The notes under the pieces are model-generated. The model was not told the DNA's origin and ran no database searches. It was given only the letters and a program-made list of their open reading frames with translations. A stretch of 64,000 nt of DNA, from assembly GCA_963720725.1 (NCBI GenBank), contig CAVRGN010000003.1:186001-250000 (forward strand). Reading direction: 5' to 3'. The position numbers and the translations under genes were made by a program. This DNA is from Benzoatithermus sp963720725 (GTDB taxonomy: Bacteria; Pseudomonadota; Alphaproteobacteria; Geminicoccales; Geminicoccaceae). Shown one piece after another: positions 1-13,240 of this stretch; the stretch's first letter is position 1; every line of letters starts with the position of its first letter.

Positions 1-204
1 GTCGATCATCACCATGGCGGTGGCCGTGTATCTGGGCGTGATCTGCAGGCCGGCCAGCAGGGCCAGCGTGGTGACCAGCAGCACGGTCGACAGGATCAGG
101 CGCTTGCGCCGATAAAGGATGCCCAGCAAGTCCTTGATGTCGAGGCCGGCGTCCCCGTTGGCCGGGTCATGCACTTGTCGTTGGGCGTCCTCGGAAATTG
201 TCAT
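1..204 (-). CDS. Wzz/ExoP-like polysaccharide chain-length protein, N-terminal part
   Basis: The first 68 codons of a leftward gene that leaves the window. The translation starts MTISEDAQRQVHD, has a short cytoplasmic segment (about residues 1-33), a basic stretch (YRRKR), one hydrophobic transmembrane helix (about residues 37-55), and then ITPRYTATAMVMID. This is the standard N-terminus of Wzz-domain proteins that control chain length of exopolysaccharide or O-antigen, often fused to a C-terminal BY-kinase. The kinase part, if present, lies outside. The ATG at 202-204 is the only good start, and a 309-base gap separates it from the divergent mutA. The family assignment rests on a short N-terminus, so it is moderate. 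Confidence 0.65.
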   Translation of the reverse strand, partial: MTISEDAQRQVHDPANGDAGLDIKDLLGILYRRKRLILSTVLLVTTLALLAGLQITPRYTATAMVMID

Positions 205-513
205 GGCGTTCCAGCTACCAGGAGGCGGGAGGGGCAACTCCGGCTCAACCGCCGCCTTGGATACATGATGCTCCGTTGCAGGAAAACGACCAAACGCATT
301 GCGATCTAACGGTAAGCGTGCCAGCGGTTGGTAAGTGCCGGTCAAGATGGAGGAATTCTCACTGCGGCACTGAGTCACACCGCGCCGGTTGCAAAGGTGA
401 CGGGCACTTCGCCGGGGGCACCGGAGCCTGCGGGATTGCGACCGCCGGTCATCTGGAGCCGTCGGCACAATCCCCAGCATCCTGTCCTGGCATACCGGGA
501 GCGAGCGCGCACC
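205..513. other. Intergenic region between wzz-like gene and mutA
   Basis: This is a 309-base divergent intergenic region. No conserved protein, tRNA or convincing sigma-70 promoter is visible. Short open frames across it have no recognisable content. It presumably carries promoters for both flanking genes. Confidence 0.4.
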
Positions 514-2391
514 ATGACCGATGCGGCCACCGAAGCTGAGCTGACACTCGCGGCGGATTTCCCCACCTTCAGCGAGGCGGACTGGCGCGCGCTGGTCGAC
601 CGGGTGCTCAAGGGCGGCGACTTCGAGCGCCGACTGGTGCGCCGGACCGCGGACGGCATCCGCATCTTGCCGCTCTATACGGCGGACGACGCCCCGCCCC
701 CGGCGGGTCCACCGGGTACGGCGCCGTTCACGCGCGGTGCCGCTGCGCGGCTCGATGGCGGCTGGCTGGGATGTCCGCCAGCGCCACCGCGTGGCCGACC
801 CTGCCGCGACCAACGCCGCGATCCTCGACGACCTCGAAGGCGGCGTCACCTCGCTGCAGCTGGCACTCGACCGCCCCGAGGCCGCCGCGGATCTCGACCG
901 GGTACTGGCGGACGTGCTGCTCGACCTCGCGCCGATCGGGCTGGACGCGGGCGCAGCCGGCCTCGACGCCGCCCGCGCGTTATTCGCCCTCGCCGAGCGC
1001 CGCAACATCGCCGCCGACGCACTGCGCGCCGACCTCAATATCGATCCCCTGGGTGCCGCCGTTTCGGGGGCCGCGCTCGATCCGGAATCGGCGGTCGCCG
1101 AGGTTGTGGGATTTGCCCGGCAGGCGGCGGCGGTTTGGCCCAAGACCGTGGCGCTTCTCGCCGACGGCCGCCCCTACCATTCCGGCGGAGCGAGCGAAGC
1201 CCAGGAGCTGGCCTTCGCGGTGGCCACCGGCATCGCCTATCTCCGCGCCCTGGTCGCGGCGGGCGAGCCGCCGGAGGCGGCCGCCCGCCAGATCGGCTTC
1301 GCGCTCGCGAGCGACGCCGACTTCTTCCTGTCGGTCGCCAAGTTCCGGGCGCTGCGGCGGATCTGGTGGCGCGTGCTCGAGGTTGCCGGCGCCGGGGCCG
1401 CGATGCCCGCCTTGCGGCTCCGTGCCGAGTCGGCCGCACGCATGTTCACCCGGGTCGATCCGCAGGTGAACATCCTGCGCGGCACCGTGGCGGCATTCGC
1501 GGCCGCGGTGGGCGGTGCCGGCAGCATCACCGTCCTGCCGTTCGACCATGCCCTGCCGGCATCCGCACCGCTCGCCCGGCGGATCGCCCGCAACACGCAG
1601 CTGGTCCTCCTCGAGGAGGCGCAACTCGGCCGGGTCGTCGATTCCGCCGGCGGCAGCTGGTTCGTGGAGCGCTTGAGCGAGGATCTCGCCACCGCGGCCT
1701 GGGCGCTGGTGCAGGAAGTCGAGCGCCGGAATGGAATGGTCGCGGCCCTGCGCCAGGGATGGCCCCAGGCGCAGGTGGCGGCGAGCTGCGCCCGTCTCGA
1801 GGCCGCTATCGCCACCCGCCGCGAGCCGATCACCGGCGTCTCCGAGTTCGCGGACTTGCGCGAGGTGCCGCAGCCCGTTCCCTCCCCGGCGCCCAACCCG
1901 CCTGTCGCCGCGTCGATCGTCCACATCCCCGGCTTTCGGCTCGCCGACGGGTTCGAGCGCTTGCGGGCGCGGAGCGACGCGCTGCTGGCCGAGACCGGCG
2001 AGCGGCCACGGGTCTTCCTGTGCGCGCTCGGGCGCCAGGAGGAGTTCGCCGCCCGCGTCGGCTTCGCCCGGAACCTGTTCGCCGCGGGCGGCGTCGCCAC
2101 CACGGCCGGCGACGCCCTTCCCTCGCTGGAGGAACTCGGCCGCGCCTTTCGCGCCAGCGGGGCGCGGCAGGCCGCGATCTGCTCCAGCGACACCAACTAT
2201 GCTACGCTCGCCGAGCCGGCGGCACGGGCGCTGAAGCAGGCGCGCGCCGCGCGGGTCTATCTGATGGGCCGGCCCGACGAGGCGCAGCGGGCGCTGTGGC
2301 AGACGGCCGGCGTCGACGAGTTCGTGCAGGGTGGCGACGACGCGTTGGCGCTGCTGGAACGCACCCTCGCGGTAGAGACGGGAGAGCGGCC

Positions 2392-2395
<4 letters not shown>
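514..2395 (+). pseudogene. mutA: Methylmalonyl-CoA mutase small subunit, frameshifted
   Basis: MutA is the non-catalytic partner of MutB in B12-dependent interconversion of methylmalonyl-CoA and succinyl-CoA. The N-terminus (MTDAATEAELTLAADFPTFS, start ATG 514) reads in one frame to about codon 85. The rest (WDVRQRHRVADPAATNAAIL and onward, through IARNTQLVLLEEAQLGRVVD and the C-terminal B12-fold remnant) reads in another frame. The break is a tandem repeat of CTGG at 762-769. Removing one copy restores ARLDGGWDVRQRH, a perfect family match. The total length of about 627 residues is normal for MutA. The stop overlaps the mutB start (ATGA, 2392-2395). The remaining frame is clean for 1.6 kb, so the lesion is recent or an assembly error. 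Confidence 0.85.
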
Positions 2396-4560
<2,165 letters not shown>

Positions 4561-4574
4561 CGTCCGCCGTCGAG

Positions 4575-7500
4575 CTACTGCGCGGCGGGCTGCGCCAGCC
4601 GCTCGGCCTCCTCCTGGGGGTCCAGATCCAACACCGGGTCCAGCTCCACGGCGCGCTCGAGCAAGGCCACCGAGCCCGCGACATCATTCGCCTTGGCCAG
4701 CTTCGCGGCCGCTTCGAACAAGCTCGGGTCGATGGGCAAGTCGGGGCAGGTGCGATTATAGGGGATCTCGACGCCGACGAACTTGCGCCATTCGTCGAGC
4801 GTCAGGTTGCGCCAGACTTTCCGGCAGATCATGTCGGCGATGTCCTGCGACGGCGCAGAATTCAGCGGATAGCTCAGGTCCCAGATCTTGACCACCTTGT
4901 CGGCGCCGCCGGTGACCAGGTACCTGCCGTCCGCGCTATAGGCCAGCGACCGCACGTCGCCGTCATGGCCGGGCAGGACGACCGGCAGCGCGTCGAGGTT
5001 CTCCATGTTCCACAGCCGGACGCTGTGATCATGACCGCCGCTGGCAAGTCGCCTGCCATCCGGGCTGAAACGCACGCGTCGGACAGTGGCGTCGTGTCGG
5101 CCAAGCAGGACCGATGGCGCGTTCAGGGCGCCCGGATCCCATAGCCGAACAGTTCCTTCCCTGCCGCCCCAGGCGAGCCTGGTGCCATCCGGACTGAAAT
5201 CGACGGTCCAATTGCCATCCTCGCTGCCACCGCGCAACGCCGACGCGGGTTCATCGGGTCGCGTCAGATCCTTCAAGAAGATCTCCGGGCCGAACATCGC
5301 CACGGCGAGCGCGTCGCCCCGCGAGCTGTACGCCATCCCCGGCGCCCAGTTGTCGACCGGAACCAGCGTGTCGGGTTCCGCTTCGAGCTTGTCGAGTGGC
5401 CAGGTGAAAACGCCCCCTGCGCCACTCGCCACCACCCTTGCGCCGTCAGGGCTGAACAACGCTGTCCAAGGGTTCGTGCCACCGGGAACGTTCAGTGCCG
5501 TGAACGACGGTGGCGACGCTGCGAGATCCCAAAGTCGCACCGATTCGTCGTCCCAGCTCGCCGACAGCAATTGCTTGGCATCGTCGCTGAAATCCAAACC
5601 GTTGACGTCGCCGCCATGCCCCGGAATCACGACTGGATCTGCGTCCAGATCATGCCAACGCCACAGGCGGATCGTTCCGTCTCCCGTGTCGCCGCCGGAG
5701 GCCAGCAGCTTCATGTCGGGGCTGAACGCCAGCAACTCCACGGGCGCCTGATGGCCCGCCAACGTCAGCGGTTCGCCGGTCGGTCGCAGGTCCCAAAGGC
5801 GGAGAAAGGACGTGGTGCCGCTGGATGCCAGATGAACGCCGTCGGGGCTGAATCTCACCTGAAAGACGCTTCCGCTCGAAAGAACGGTCGGCGGTTGCTC
5901 CGGCTTACTGATCCGCCGGACAATGACGGCATCGGCCATGCTGGACGACACCAGGAGATCGCCGGCGGGATCCACGTCCAGCGACACCGCCGCGCTGGCA
6001 CCGCTGTCCAGAACCACCGGTTCTGCGGAGGGGTCCTGCAGGTCCCAGAGCCGGAGGAAGCCGTCCTCACCGCTGGAAGCCAGACGCCTGCCGTCGTCGT
6101 AGAACGCCAACGCCAGAAGCGAACCCTCGTGACCGTGCAGGCTGGCGAACGGCCGTGTCATGTCGCCGGGGCGCCAGAGCCGGACGACGCCATGGAGACT
6201 GCCGGTGGCCAGCGTGGCGCTGTCCGGGCTGAACGCCACCGGCACGCCACCCATGCTGCCCGTCGACGGCCCGCTTCCGGCGATCGCCGGCTCGGGATCG
6301 CCGACCAGGGCCGGTTCCGCATCGGCACGGGTCAGGTCCCACAAGGCGAAGACGTCGTCGACCTTGCCGCCCGCCGCCAGCCAGCGGCCATCCGGACTGT
6401 AGGCGGCCGACCACGCGCCGCTGCTCATCGTCGGCAACTCGACGAATGGCGCCTGGGGATCGTCCAGATGCCATCGGCCGATGGTCCGTCCGCGTTGGCC
6501 GCGATCAGCGTCCTGCCGTCCGGACTGAAGGCGAGGGCGACCAGTCTTCCGAGGGGGAACTGCGTACCCGGGACCATCAGTTGCGCCGGGTATCCCGGCA
6601 GTTCGAGAGGCTTGGCCCCTGGTCGCGTGAGGTCCCAGAGCAGAACCTTGTAGTTATCGGAATGAGAGGAAGCCAGCCATGCGCTGTCGCGGCTGAAGGC
6701 GATGGCGTTCGTCTCCAACGGCCAGAGTATGGCTGAGAAATTCGGCTTGCCGGCCACCTGGCGAAGCACGCCGTCCACCTGCTCCTGCAGGGGTCGACTG
6801 GCACCGGCGCTGAAGAGGTACGCCTGACGGGCCATCAGGGCGCCGCGTTCATCCAACGAAATCGACTGTTGCCCGGGCGCCTGGATCGCCAGCAATTGCG
6901 CGATGGATGAGCGGCGGGCGTTCTCGGCCTGGGTCCGCGCCAGACCTTCGGACTCCGCAAGCCGCTTCGCTTCATCTTCGGCCTTCTGCGCCTGAACGCG
7001 CGCCTCGGTCTCCTGCATCGCCAGAGATTGCGCTTTCTGGCTCAGCGTCCACGCGAACAGGCCTGCCCCCACCGTGACCAGAAGCATCGCCGCGAGGCCG
7101 GCCATCGAGCGCCGCATGCGCTTGGCCGCACGAGACTGTTCCGCCGCGAGCGCCCGCGCCTGCGCCAGCTCGCGTTGCCGACCGGCATCCCTGGCCTGTT
7201 CCGCCGCGTCGATCGCCCGCTGGCTCGCCTCCACCAGCTCGTGCAGCGCGGCATCGAAGCCCAGGTCGGCCGCATCGGCACTCGCCAACCAGCGCTCCGC
7301 CTCCGGCAACTCCGCCTCGTCCAGGAGCCCGCCGGCGCCCCTCCCCAGGCGGCTCCATTCCGCCGCCTTGCCTTCCAGGCGTCGCCGGATCTGCTCGGCG
7401 TCGCGGCGCTCTTCGGCGCAATCCTGCAGGCGCGACCAGCCCCCGATCAGGGATTCGTGGGAGATGTCGACCGCCGGCGGACGCAGTCCGTCACCGCCGC

Positions 7501-9070
7501 TGCGGGTCAACAGGCGGTTGGCGGTAAGGTGCTCGAGCGTGCGCTCGAACGCGCCCTCGCCATCGTTCGCCGCGCGCAGGGCGGCGACCGGTTGCTGGCG
7601 GCAAGTGTCGGCACGGCCTTCGCCGAACTGGATCAGGCGCAGGAAGATGCGGCGCGCGATCGCCTGCTGGCGTTCGTCGAGCTGGGCCAGGGTGGCGTCC
7701 GCCTTCATGGCGATCGCCATGGCCAGGCCGGTGAGCGCGCCACCGGCATGCCCGGTACCGCTCAATCGCTGGTAGGCAGTTACGGGCAAAGTGCGTTGCT
7801 CCATGTCGTGCCGAGCAGCGCCATGGTCTCCTGCAGCAGCGGCAGCGCACCCGGCTCGTCGGCGGCGTCGGCGAGCAGCTGGTGCACCAGGCTGGCCTTG
7901 ATGCGCACCCCGACATCGGCGGTAGGCCGCTCGATCGCCGCGCGCAGGGCGTCGCCGCGCAGCGGTGCGACCTCCACGCGCTGGCTCGCATCCACCGGCC
8001 ACAGATAGGAGGTCATCAGATCGGGGTAGAAATCGGCCCGCAAGGTCAAGATCAGCGCGCAGTTCTCGGGCAGCCGGGAACGCCTGGAGCGCCGCGATGA
8101 AGCGCGCCTGCTCCTCGCGCCCGGCCTGGGTGAACACCTCCTCGAACTGGTCGACCAGGAGCAGCAGCCGTTCCGCCGGCGGATGCGCCTCGAGCAGGGC
8201 CTCGACCGTATCGGGTGCCAGGTCCCTGGTCTTGTCGCCACCGCCGATGATGTCGGCCAATGTCTCGGTCGGGTGCGGCCCCGGCCGCATGGTGCGGACC
8301 AGCCAGTAGTCCTTGGCGAACTAGCGGCTCTTCTCCAGCGCAGGCAGGAGCCCGGCATAGGCCAGAGACGATTTGCCGGAGCCGGACGGGCCGATCACCA
8401 TCAGGAAGCGCTGGCGCCTGAGCAGCTGCACCATGCGCGCGACTTCCTCGTCGCGGCCGTAGAAATGGCGCGCCTGGGCGGCGCCGAACGGCACCATGCC
8501 GGGATAGGGGCAGGGCGGCGGCGCGTCCGTTTCGGCGCCGGCGGCCGCCACCCGATAGGCCCGCACCGGCTCGCTGATGTTCTTGACCTCGCGCTCGCCC
8601 ATGGACGGGTAGCTGAAGGGCAGCTTGGTCCCGACGTCGCTGCGCACCGCCTCGGAGATGCAGATGCCACCGGGCTCGGCCAAACTCTCCAGGCGCGCCG
8701 CGACGTTGACCCCGTCGCCATAGATGTCATCTCCGTCGACGATCACCTCACCCAGATGGACGCCGATGCGGAACTGGACCTGGCGTTCCGTGGCGACCGT
8801 CGACTCGCGGTTGCGTTCGCGCAGTTCGTCCTGGATGTCGACCGCCGCCGTGAGCGCCTCGGTGACGGTGGCGAAGTCCGCCAGCACGGCATCGCCGGCA
8901 TAGTTGACGACCCGACCATGATGCTTGGCGATCGTTCGGGCGATCGCGTCGAGATATTGGCGCAGCGTGCGATGGGTGTCGACCTCGTCCGCACCCATGA
9001 GGCGGCTGTAGCCGACCACGGCGACGTGCAGGATCGCGGCCAGCTTGCGCGTCGCGGCATCACCGGCCAT
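4575..9070 (-). pseudogene. Adenylate/guanylate cyclase - STAND ATPase - WD40 repeat protein, disrupted
   Basis: One long leftward gene of about 1,500 codons is recognisable across several frames. From ATG 9070 it has a class III nucleotide cyclase domain (KLAAILHVAVVGYSRLMGAD, VVNYAGDAVLADF), a P-loop NTPase of STAND type (VIGPSGSGKSSL, then LLLLVDQFEEVF as Walker B), a winged-helix/coiled-coil stretch, one transmembrane helix (about 7130-7060), and a C-terminal beta-propeller with many WD40 repeats (FSPDGTRLAWGG, VRLWDLAASP). It is broken by an in-frame TAG at 8321-8323 and frame changes near 8080, 7805 and 6475. Proteins of this layout are usually cAMP-producing or STAND-type signal sensors in complex bacteria. 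With four lesions it is probably inactive unless the sequence is faulty. Confidence 0.8.
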
Positions 9071-9271
9071 GGCTCCGCACTCCCAGAAACTTCTTGAATG
9101 GCCTTGTTGGATGACCGAGGTCACCGGCTATGCGAGTAACTGGCAAGATGCGGGCACCGCCAGTGCCGAGCAAGCGAAAGTTGCCCGCGCCGGGTCGGCC
9201 GATCCCCTGTCTCCCGGTCGCCGCACCGGTTACCATTCGCCGGCGAGGATGCTTTTCGGGACCGGACGGAC

Positions 9272-9980
9272 ATGAGCGATCCGGACGAATGCGTGGCGAT
9301 CGTCACCGGTGCCGGCGGCAATGTCGGTGGCGCGGTCGTCCAGGTGCTCGCCGCGGCCGGCTACCGCTTGGTGGCGATGGAGCGCACCGAGGCGGCGCTC
9401 GACAGGCGGTGGACGAGCTCGAACCGGGCGCGTCCAGGCCGAGCCCGGCATCGATCTCGGCGATCCCGCCGCCTGCCGCGCGCTGGTGGAGCGTGCCATG
9501 CGGCGCTTCGGCCGAATCGACGGCCTCGTGCACACGGTGGGCGCGTTCGCCATGGCCGAGGTCGAGGCCGGCGATGCCGCGCATTGGCAGCGGCTGTTCC
9601 AGGCCAACCTGTTCACGACGCTCAACATGTGCCGGGCGGTGATGCCCGCGATGCGCGTGGCGGGGCGAGGCAGTATCGTCACGGTGGGTTCGGCCGCGGC
9701 GGCGCGGGCCGGCAAGGGCATGGCCGCCTACGCGTCGACCAAGAGTGCCGTGCTGCGGCTGACCGAGAGCGTCGCCGACGAGCTGAAGGCCGATGGCGTG
9801 CGCGCCAACTGCATCCTGCCCGGCACGATCGACACGCCGCAGAACCGGGCGGCCATGCCCAAGGCCGACACGTCCAAGTGGGTGACGACGGGCCAGATCG
9901 CGCATGTCGTGGCCTTCCTGCTCTCGGCCGCGAGCGACGGCATGACCGGTGCTGCAGTGCCCGTCACCGGGCGGGGTTGA
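9272..9980 (+). pseudogene. Short-chain dehydrogenase/reductase, frameshifted
   Basis: This is an SDR-family NAD(P)-dependent oxidoreductase. The Rossmann glycine motif is VTGAGGNVGGAV near residue 10. Catalytic Ser and YxxxK residues are in VGSAAAARAGKGMAAYASTK, and the C-terminus contains NCILPGTIDTPQNRAAMP. Two nearby frame changes interrupt it at about 9415 and 9437. The intervening segment reads AVDELEPG in the third frame, so two single-base losses explain it, the second in a GGG run. With both corrected it is a normal 237-residue SDR. The substrate is unknown. The racemase gene follows after 6 bases, suggesting cotranscription. Confidence 0.8.
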
Positions 9981-9986
9981 GCGACC

Positions 9987-10678
9987 ATGCGCCTGCTCGG
10001 GCTTATTGGCGGGATGAGCTGGGAAAGCACCGCGATCTACTACCGCCTCCTGAACGAGATCGCGCGCGAGCGCCTGGGCGGGCTGCACTCGGCGCGGCTG
10101 CTGCTCTGGTCGGTGGATTTCGCGGAGATCGCCGAGCTGCAGCACAAGGGCGATTGGGAGGCGGCGGCTGCCACGCTCGCCGAGGTGGCGGGCCGCCTGG
10201 AAGCGGCGGGTGCCGAGGCCCTCGTGCTGTGCACCAACACCATGCACAAGCTCGCCGACCGGGTGCAGGCCGCCGCGGACATCCCTCTGCTCCACATCGC
10301 CGACCCCACCGGTGCCGCGCTCGTCGCCGCCCGCTGCCAACGCCCCGCCCTGCTCGCGACGCGGTTCACGATGGAACAGCCGTTCTACACCGACCGGCTG
10401 CGGGAGCGGTACGGGCTGATCCCGATCGTGCCGGACGAGGCCGGGCGGGCGATGGTGCACGGGATCATCTACGAGGAGCTGTGCCGGGGGTCGTACGCGC
10501 CGAATCGAAGGCGCGCTACCTGGGCCAGATCGCCCGGCTGCGCGAGGCCGGCGCGGACGCGGTGATCCTCGGCTGCACCGAGATCGGCATGCTGATCGGG
10601 CAGGGCGATCTGGACTTGCCCGTGTTCGACACCACCAGGCTGCATGCCGAGGCCGCTATGGAATTCGCGCTTGCCTAG
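9987..10678 (+). pseudogene. Aspartate/glutamate racemase family protein, frameshifted
   Basis: A cofactor-independent amino-acid racemase (Asp/Glu/hydantoin family). The start MRLLGLIGGMSWESTAIYYR is typical, the first catalytic Cys is in LVLCTNTMHK (about residue 80) and the second in VILGCTEIGMLI near the C-terminus. The frame breaks in a run of five Gs at 10486-10490. A sixth G restores ELCRGVVRAESKARYLGQIA and gives a 230-residue protein of normal length. It lies 6 bases after the SDR gene. Because the lesion is one base in a homopolymer, a consensus error is as likely as true loss. It interconverts L- and D-aspartate or glutamate in related proteins, and the actual substrate is not known. 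Confidence 0.82.
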
Positions 10679-12082
10679 GATTTTGGTGACGTGGGCTCGG
10701 CCAGCAGCTGGCGGCTAATCTCGACCAGGCTGTTGAACGAGATCAAGGCGCGTTCGTCGCGCTCCACGGCGAGGCCGGTCAGGCGCTCGGCGAAAAATTC
10801 GGCGTGGAAGTGCAGCGGGTCGAACCAGGTCAGCTCCCACTCGTTCCAGGGCAGCATCACGCCACGCTCGGCGTAGACGTCGTAATGCGTGTGCCAGCCC
10901 AGCTCGCGCCGTTCGCGGCGCGCCCGCGGAACCCGGTCGCGGAACACCTTGTCGCGCGCGCGAGCCATCGAGCGGAGCGGGTAGTGCCTAGTCAGGAACT
11001 TGAGCGGGTAGACGCGCCGACCCGCGAACTCCGCGGCATGACCGCCCGATGCCGCCAGCGCCACGGGGGTGCCCTGGTTCTTCCAGCCCTTGATCTGGAC
11101 GAAATGCGCCGGGTGGCGGCCCCAGTCGAAGTAGGGGAAATCACCGGGGTCGAAGCCTTCGCGCTCGCGTCCGTCGATGAACAGGAAGTTGAGGATGGTG
11201 AAGTCGATGGCGCTGTAGCCGAGGCTGTCGATGAACGAGATCGCATCGACCAGCGGCACATCCGGCCATGGTGCCGACCTGAGTTCGTCCGCGTCGTAGT
11301 GAAGGATCCAGTCGGCGTTCAGCTCGGCACCGTAGCGGCTGGTGTTCTGCAGCTGCCGCGACCAGTCGTACTCGGCCGACGGAGCCTCGGGAAAGCGCCG
11401 CAGCGAGGCTACGAGGCCTTCGGCCTGGCAGCGCGCGCAGATTTCCCAGCTTCCATCGTGCGACCAGTTGTCGAAGAGGTGCACGGCGATGCCCGGCCGG
11501 CGAGGTAGCGGACTACCGGCTCGATGATGTCGGCCCGTTGAACAGGTTGACGATCGCGGCCACGGCAAGCTGTCGCGCTCCGAGCCGGAACGCGGCTTCG
11601 CGGCCCGTGAGGCAGGCGGAGAGGCTCCTGCGGCAGCCGCCGGGCTCGCACAGGTAGCCCCAGAGGGCCCGGCTGGGAAAACCCTGGCCGACCAGAAGGC
11701 GGTAGAACTCGCCGGCGCTCCAGCGTGCGTGCCCGGCCCGCGGCGGCAGCGCTGGGTCGAAGGGCGAGACCGTGCGCTCGCGGTCGGGCGCCGCGACAAG
11801 CAGATAGGCGCAGCGCTGGTCCAGCCCAGCGAGCTGCGCCAGCAGCGGGTGGGGATCGTCCAGCGTCTGCAAGGGTGCGGTGCAGACCAGCACCGTGCGG
11901 GCCAAATCCCGATCGCGCAGCGCCGTCGCGGGATCGCGGTCAACGAAGGTGATCGCGGGTCCCCGCGAGTCGGCCGGCAAACCGCCCGACAAGTCGCCGA
12001 GGGCGACGATGTCGTACCCGGTCACGCGGGCGATCTCGGCAGCCAAGGCGAAGGGGCTGCCGGACATCTGATCGCCTTCCAT
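10675..12082 (-). pseudogene. Methyltransferase-like plus family 2-like glycosyltransferase, frameshifted
   Basis: This is a two-domain leftward gene. The N-terminal part (FALAAEIARVTGYDIVALGD, then WSAGEFYRLLVGQGFPSRAL) resembles the SAM-dependent methyltransferase-like module found in front of some glycosyltransferases, but its SAM loop is degenerate. The C-terminal part is a GT-A-like glycosyltransferase: VAAIVNLFN, RADIIEPVVRYLAGR, GIAVHLFDNWSHDGSWEI, then the DADEL metal-binding motif in WILHYDADELRSAP. These blocks fall in three frames. One base is lost near 11540 and one in a GGG run near 11495. The start may be ATG 12082, 12067 or 12142. It probably acts on cell-surface sugars. It tail-overlaps the racemase gene end by 4 bases on the opposite strand. 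Confidence 0.7.
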
Positions 12083-12166
12083 CGCTGCGTAAACCCTGCG
12101 TGCTGCCGTGATCAACCTAGGCGGCGGCGCTCGGCGGGGCAACGGCCCTGTCCCAGGGGAGCAGCG

Positions 12167-12589
12167 TCAGTCCTCGCCGGGCCGGCGCGACCGCTGCGCC
12201 TTGACCGCCGCCCGCCGCCCCTTCGCCTCCAGCCGCCGCTTGCGGCTTCCCGCCGTCGGACGGGTCGGCCGGCGTGGCACGGGCGGTACCTCCGCCTCGC
12301 GGATCAGCGCCACGAGGCGGTCCATGGCGTCCTGGCGGTTGCGCTCCTGGCTGCGGTGGCGCTGGGCGGTGAGGATCAATACACCGTCCTGGTTCAGGCG
12401 CCGGCCGGCCAGCTTCGCGAGCCGCTCGCGGACCGCCTCCGGCAGGGAGGGCGAGTTACGGACGTCGAAGCGCAGCTGGACCGCGGTCTCGACCTTGTTG
12501 ACGTTCTGGCCGCCCGGTCCCGAGGCGCGGAGAAAGGCGAATTGCAGCTCGCCCACGTCGAGGTCGATGCGCGGCGTCACGGCGATCAT
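12167..12589 (-). CDS. arfB: Alternative ribosome-rescue factor ArfB (peptidyl-tRNA hydrolase)
   Basis: A 140-residue release-factor homolog that frees ribosomes stalled on truncated mRNA. The catalytic GGQ motif is at residues 26-28 in ASGPGGQNVNK, followed by VQLRFDVRNSPSLPE. The C-terminal tail is rich in Arg and Lys (RRPTRPTAGSRKRRLEAKGR), as needed to enter the empty mRNA channel. There is no codon-recognition domain, which separates it from RF1 and RF2. Length and layout match YaeJ/ArfB. Start ATG 12589. It is monocistronic in appearance. Confidence 0.92.
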   Translation of the reverse strand: MIAVTPRIDLDVGELQFAFLRASGPGGQNVNKVETAVQLRFDVRNSPSLPEAVRERLAKLAGRRLNQDGVLILTAQRHRSQERNRQDAMDRLVALIREAEVPPVPRRPTRPTAGSRKRRLEAKGRRAAVKAQRSRRPGED

Positions 12590-12635
12590 GGCTCACCCTC
12601 AACGGTGAGGTCCCGTCTGGCGACGGTGGCACCGC

Positions 12636-13087
12636 CTACTCGCCGACGGGCACCCAGAGGTCGTCGCGCTGAACGTAGCGCGGCAGACGCTGCAGGTCAT
12701 CCTCGGTCATCGCCAGCTGCAGGGCGCCCGTGACGATCGCGGTGCGCTCGAGCAGGTCCAACTCGACAGGCACCTGGCCGAGCGGGCCGCCTGGCGAGGC
12801 CTGTCGAGCATGGCGGCCGTGATCTCGCCGTCGCCCAGGTCCGCGAGATCGGTGATCGTGCCGATCGTGACGCCGGCATCGTCGACGACCGGGCTGCCGA
12901 TCATCTCGTCGGCGTCGAGGCTGTCCTTGATCCGGACGTTCTGCTGGCCCGGTCGCCGGAGATAGGACTGGTAGCTCTGCGGCTCGACGCCGGTCGCCGC
13001 CGCGGGCGGAGGGGCTTACTGCGCCCGAGGTGACGTCGCGACCAGTATCGTCGCGACCGCGCTGCCGAGAAGCGCTGCGCCCTGCAC
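12636..13087 (-). pseudogene. Exported PRC-barrel domain protein, interrupted
   Basis: From a GTG at 13087 the frame encodes a signal peptide (about 23 residues, ending TSPRAQ). It is followed directly by an in-frame TAA (13018-13016), and then in the same frame by a mature segment with VRIKDSLDADEMIGSPVVDD and GVTIGTITDLADLGDGEIT, a PRC-barrel beta fold. Near 12795 the frame shifts and the end reads VPVELDLLERTAIV and VQRDDLWVPVGE. Exported PRC-barrel proteins are common in alphaproteobacteria and often stress related, with unknown function. The stop could derive from CAA by one transition (RAQQAPPP). Two lesions in 450 bases favour a decayed gene if the sequence is right. Confidence 0.65.
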
Positions 13088-13240
13088 CTTGCTTCACTCT
13101 ATCATCTGTTGCCGATGCGAAGCGAACCCGCCACCTCACGCAAGGTTGCAGCCTGCACTCAAGCGTCACCTGTACCGGGACGGGCGACGTGCTAGATGGA
13201 AGGCGGAGGCGCCGACCGCGATGTCGAAGGGAGAGATCAC

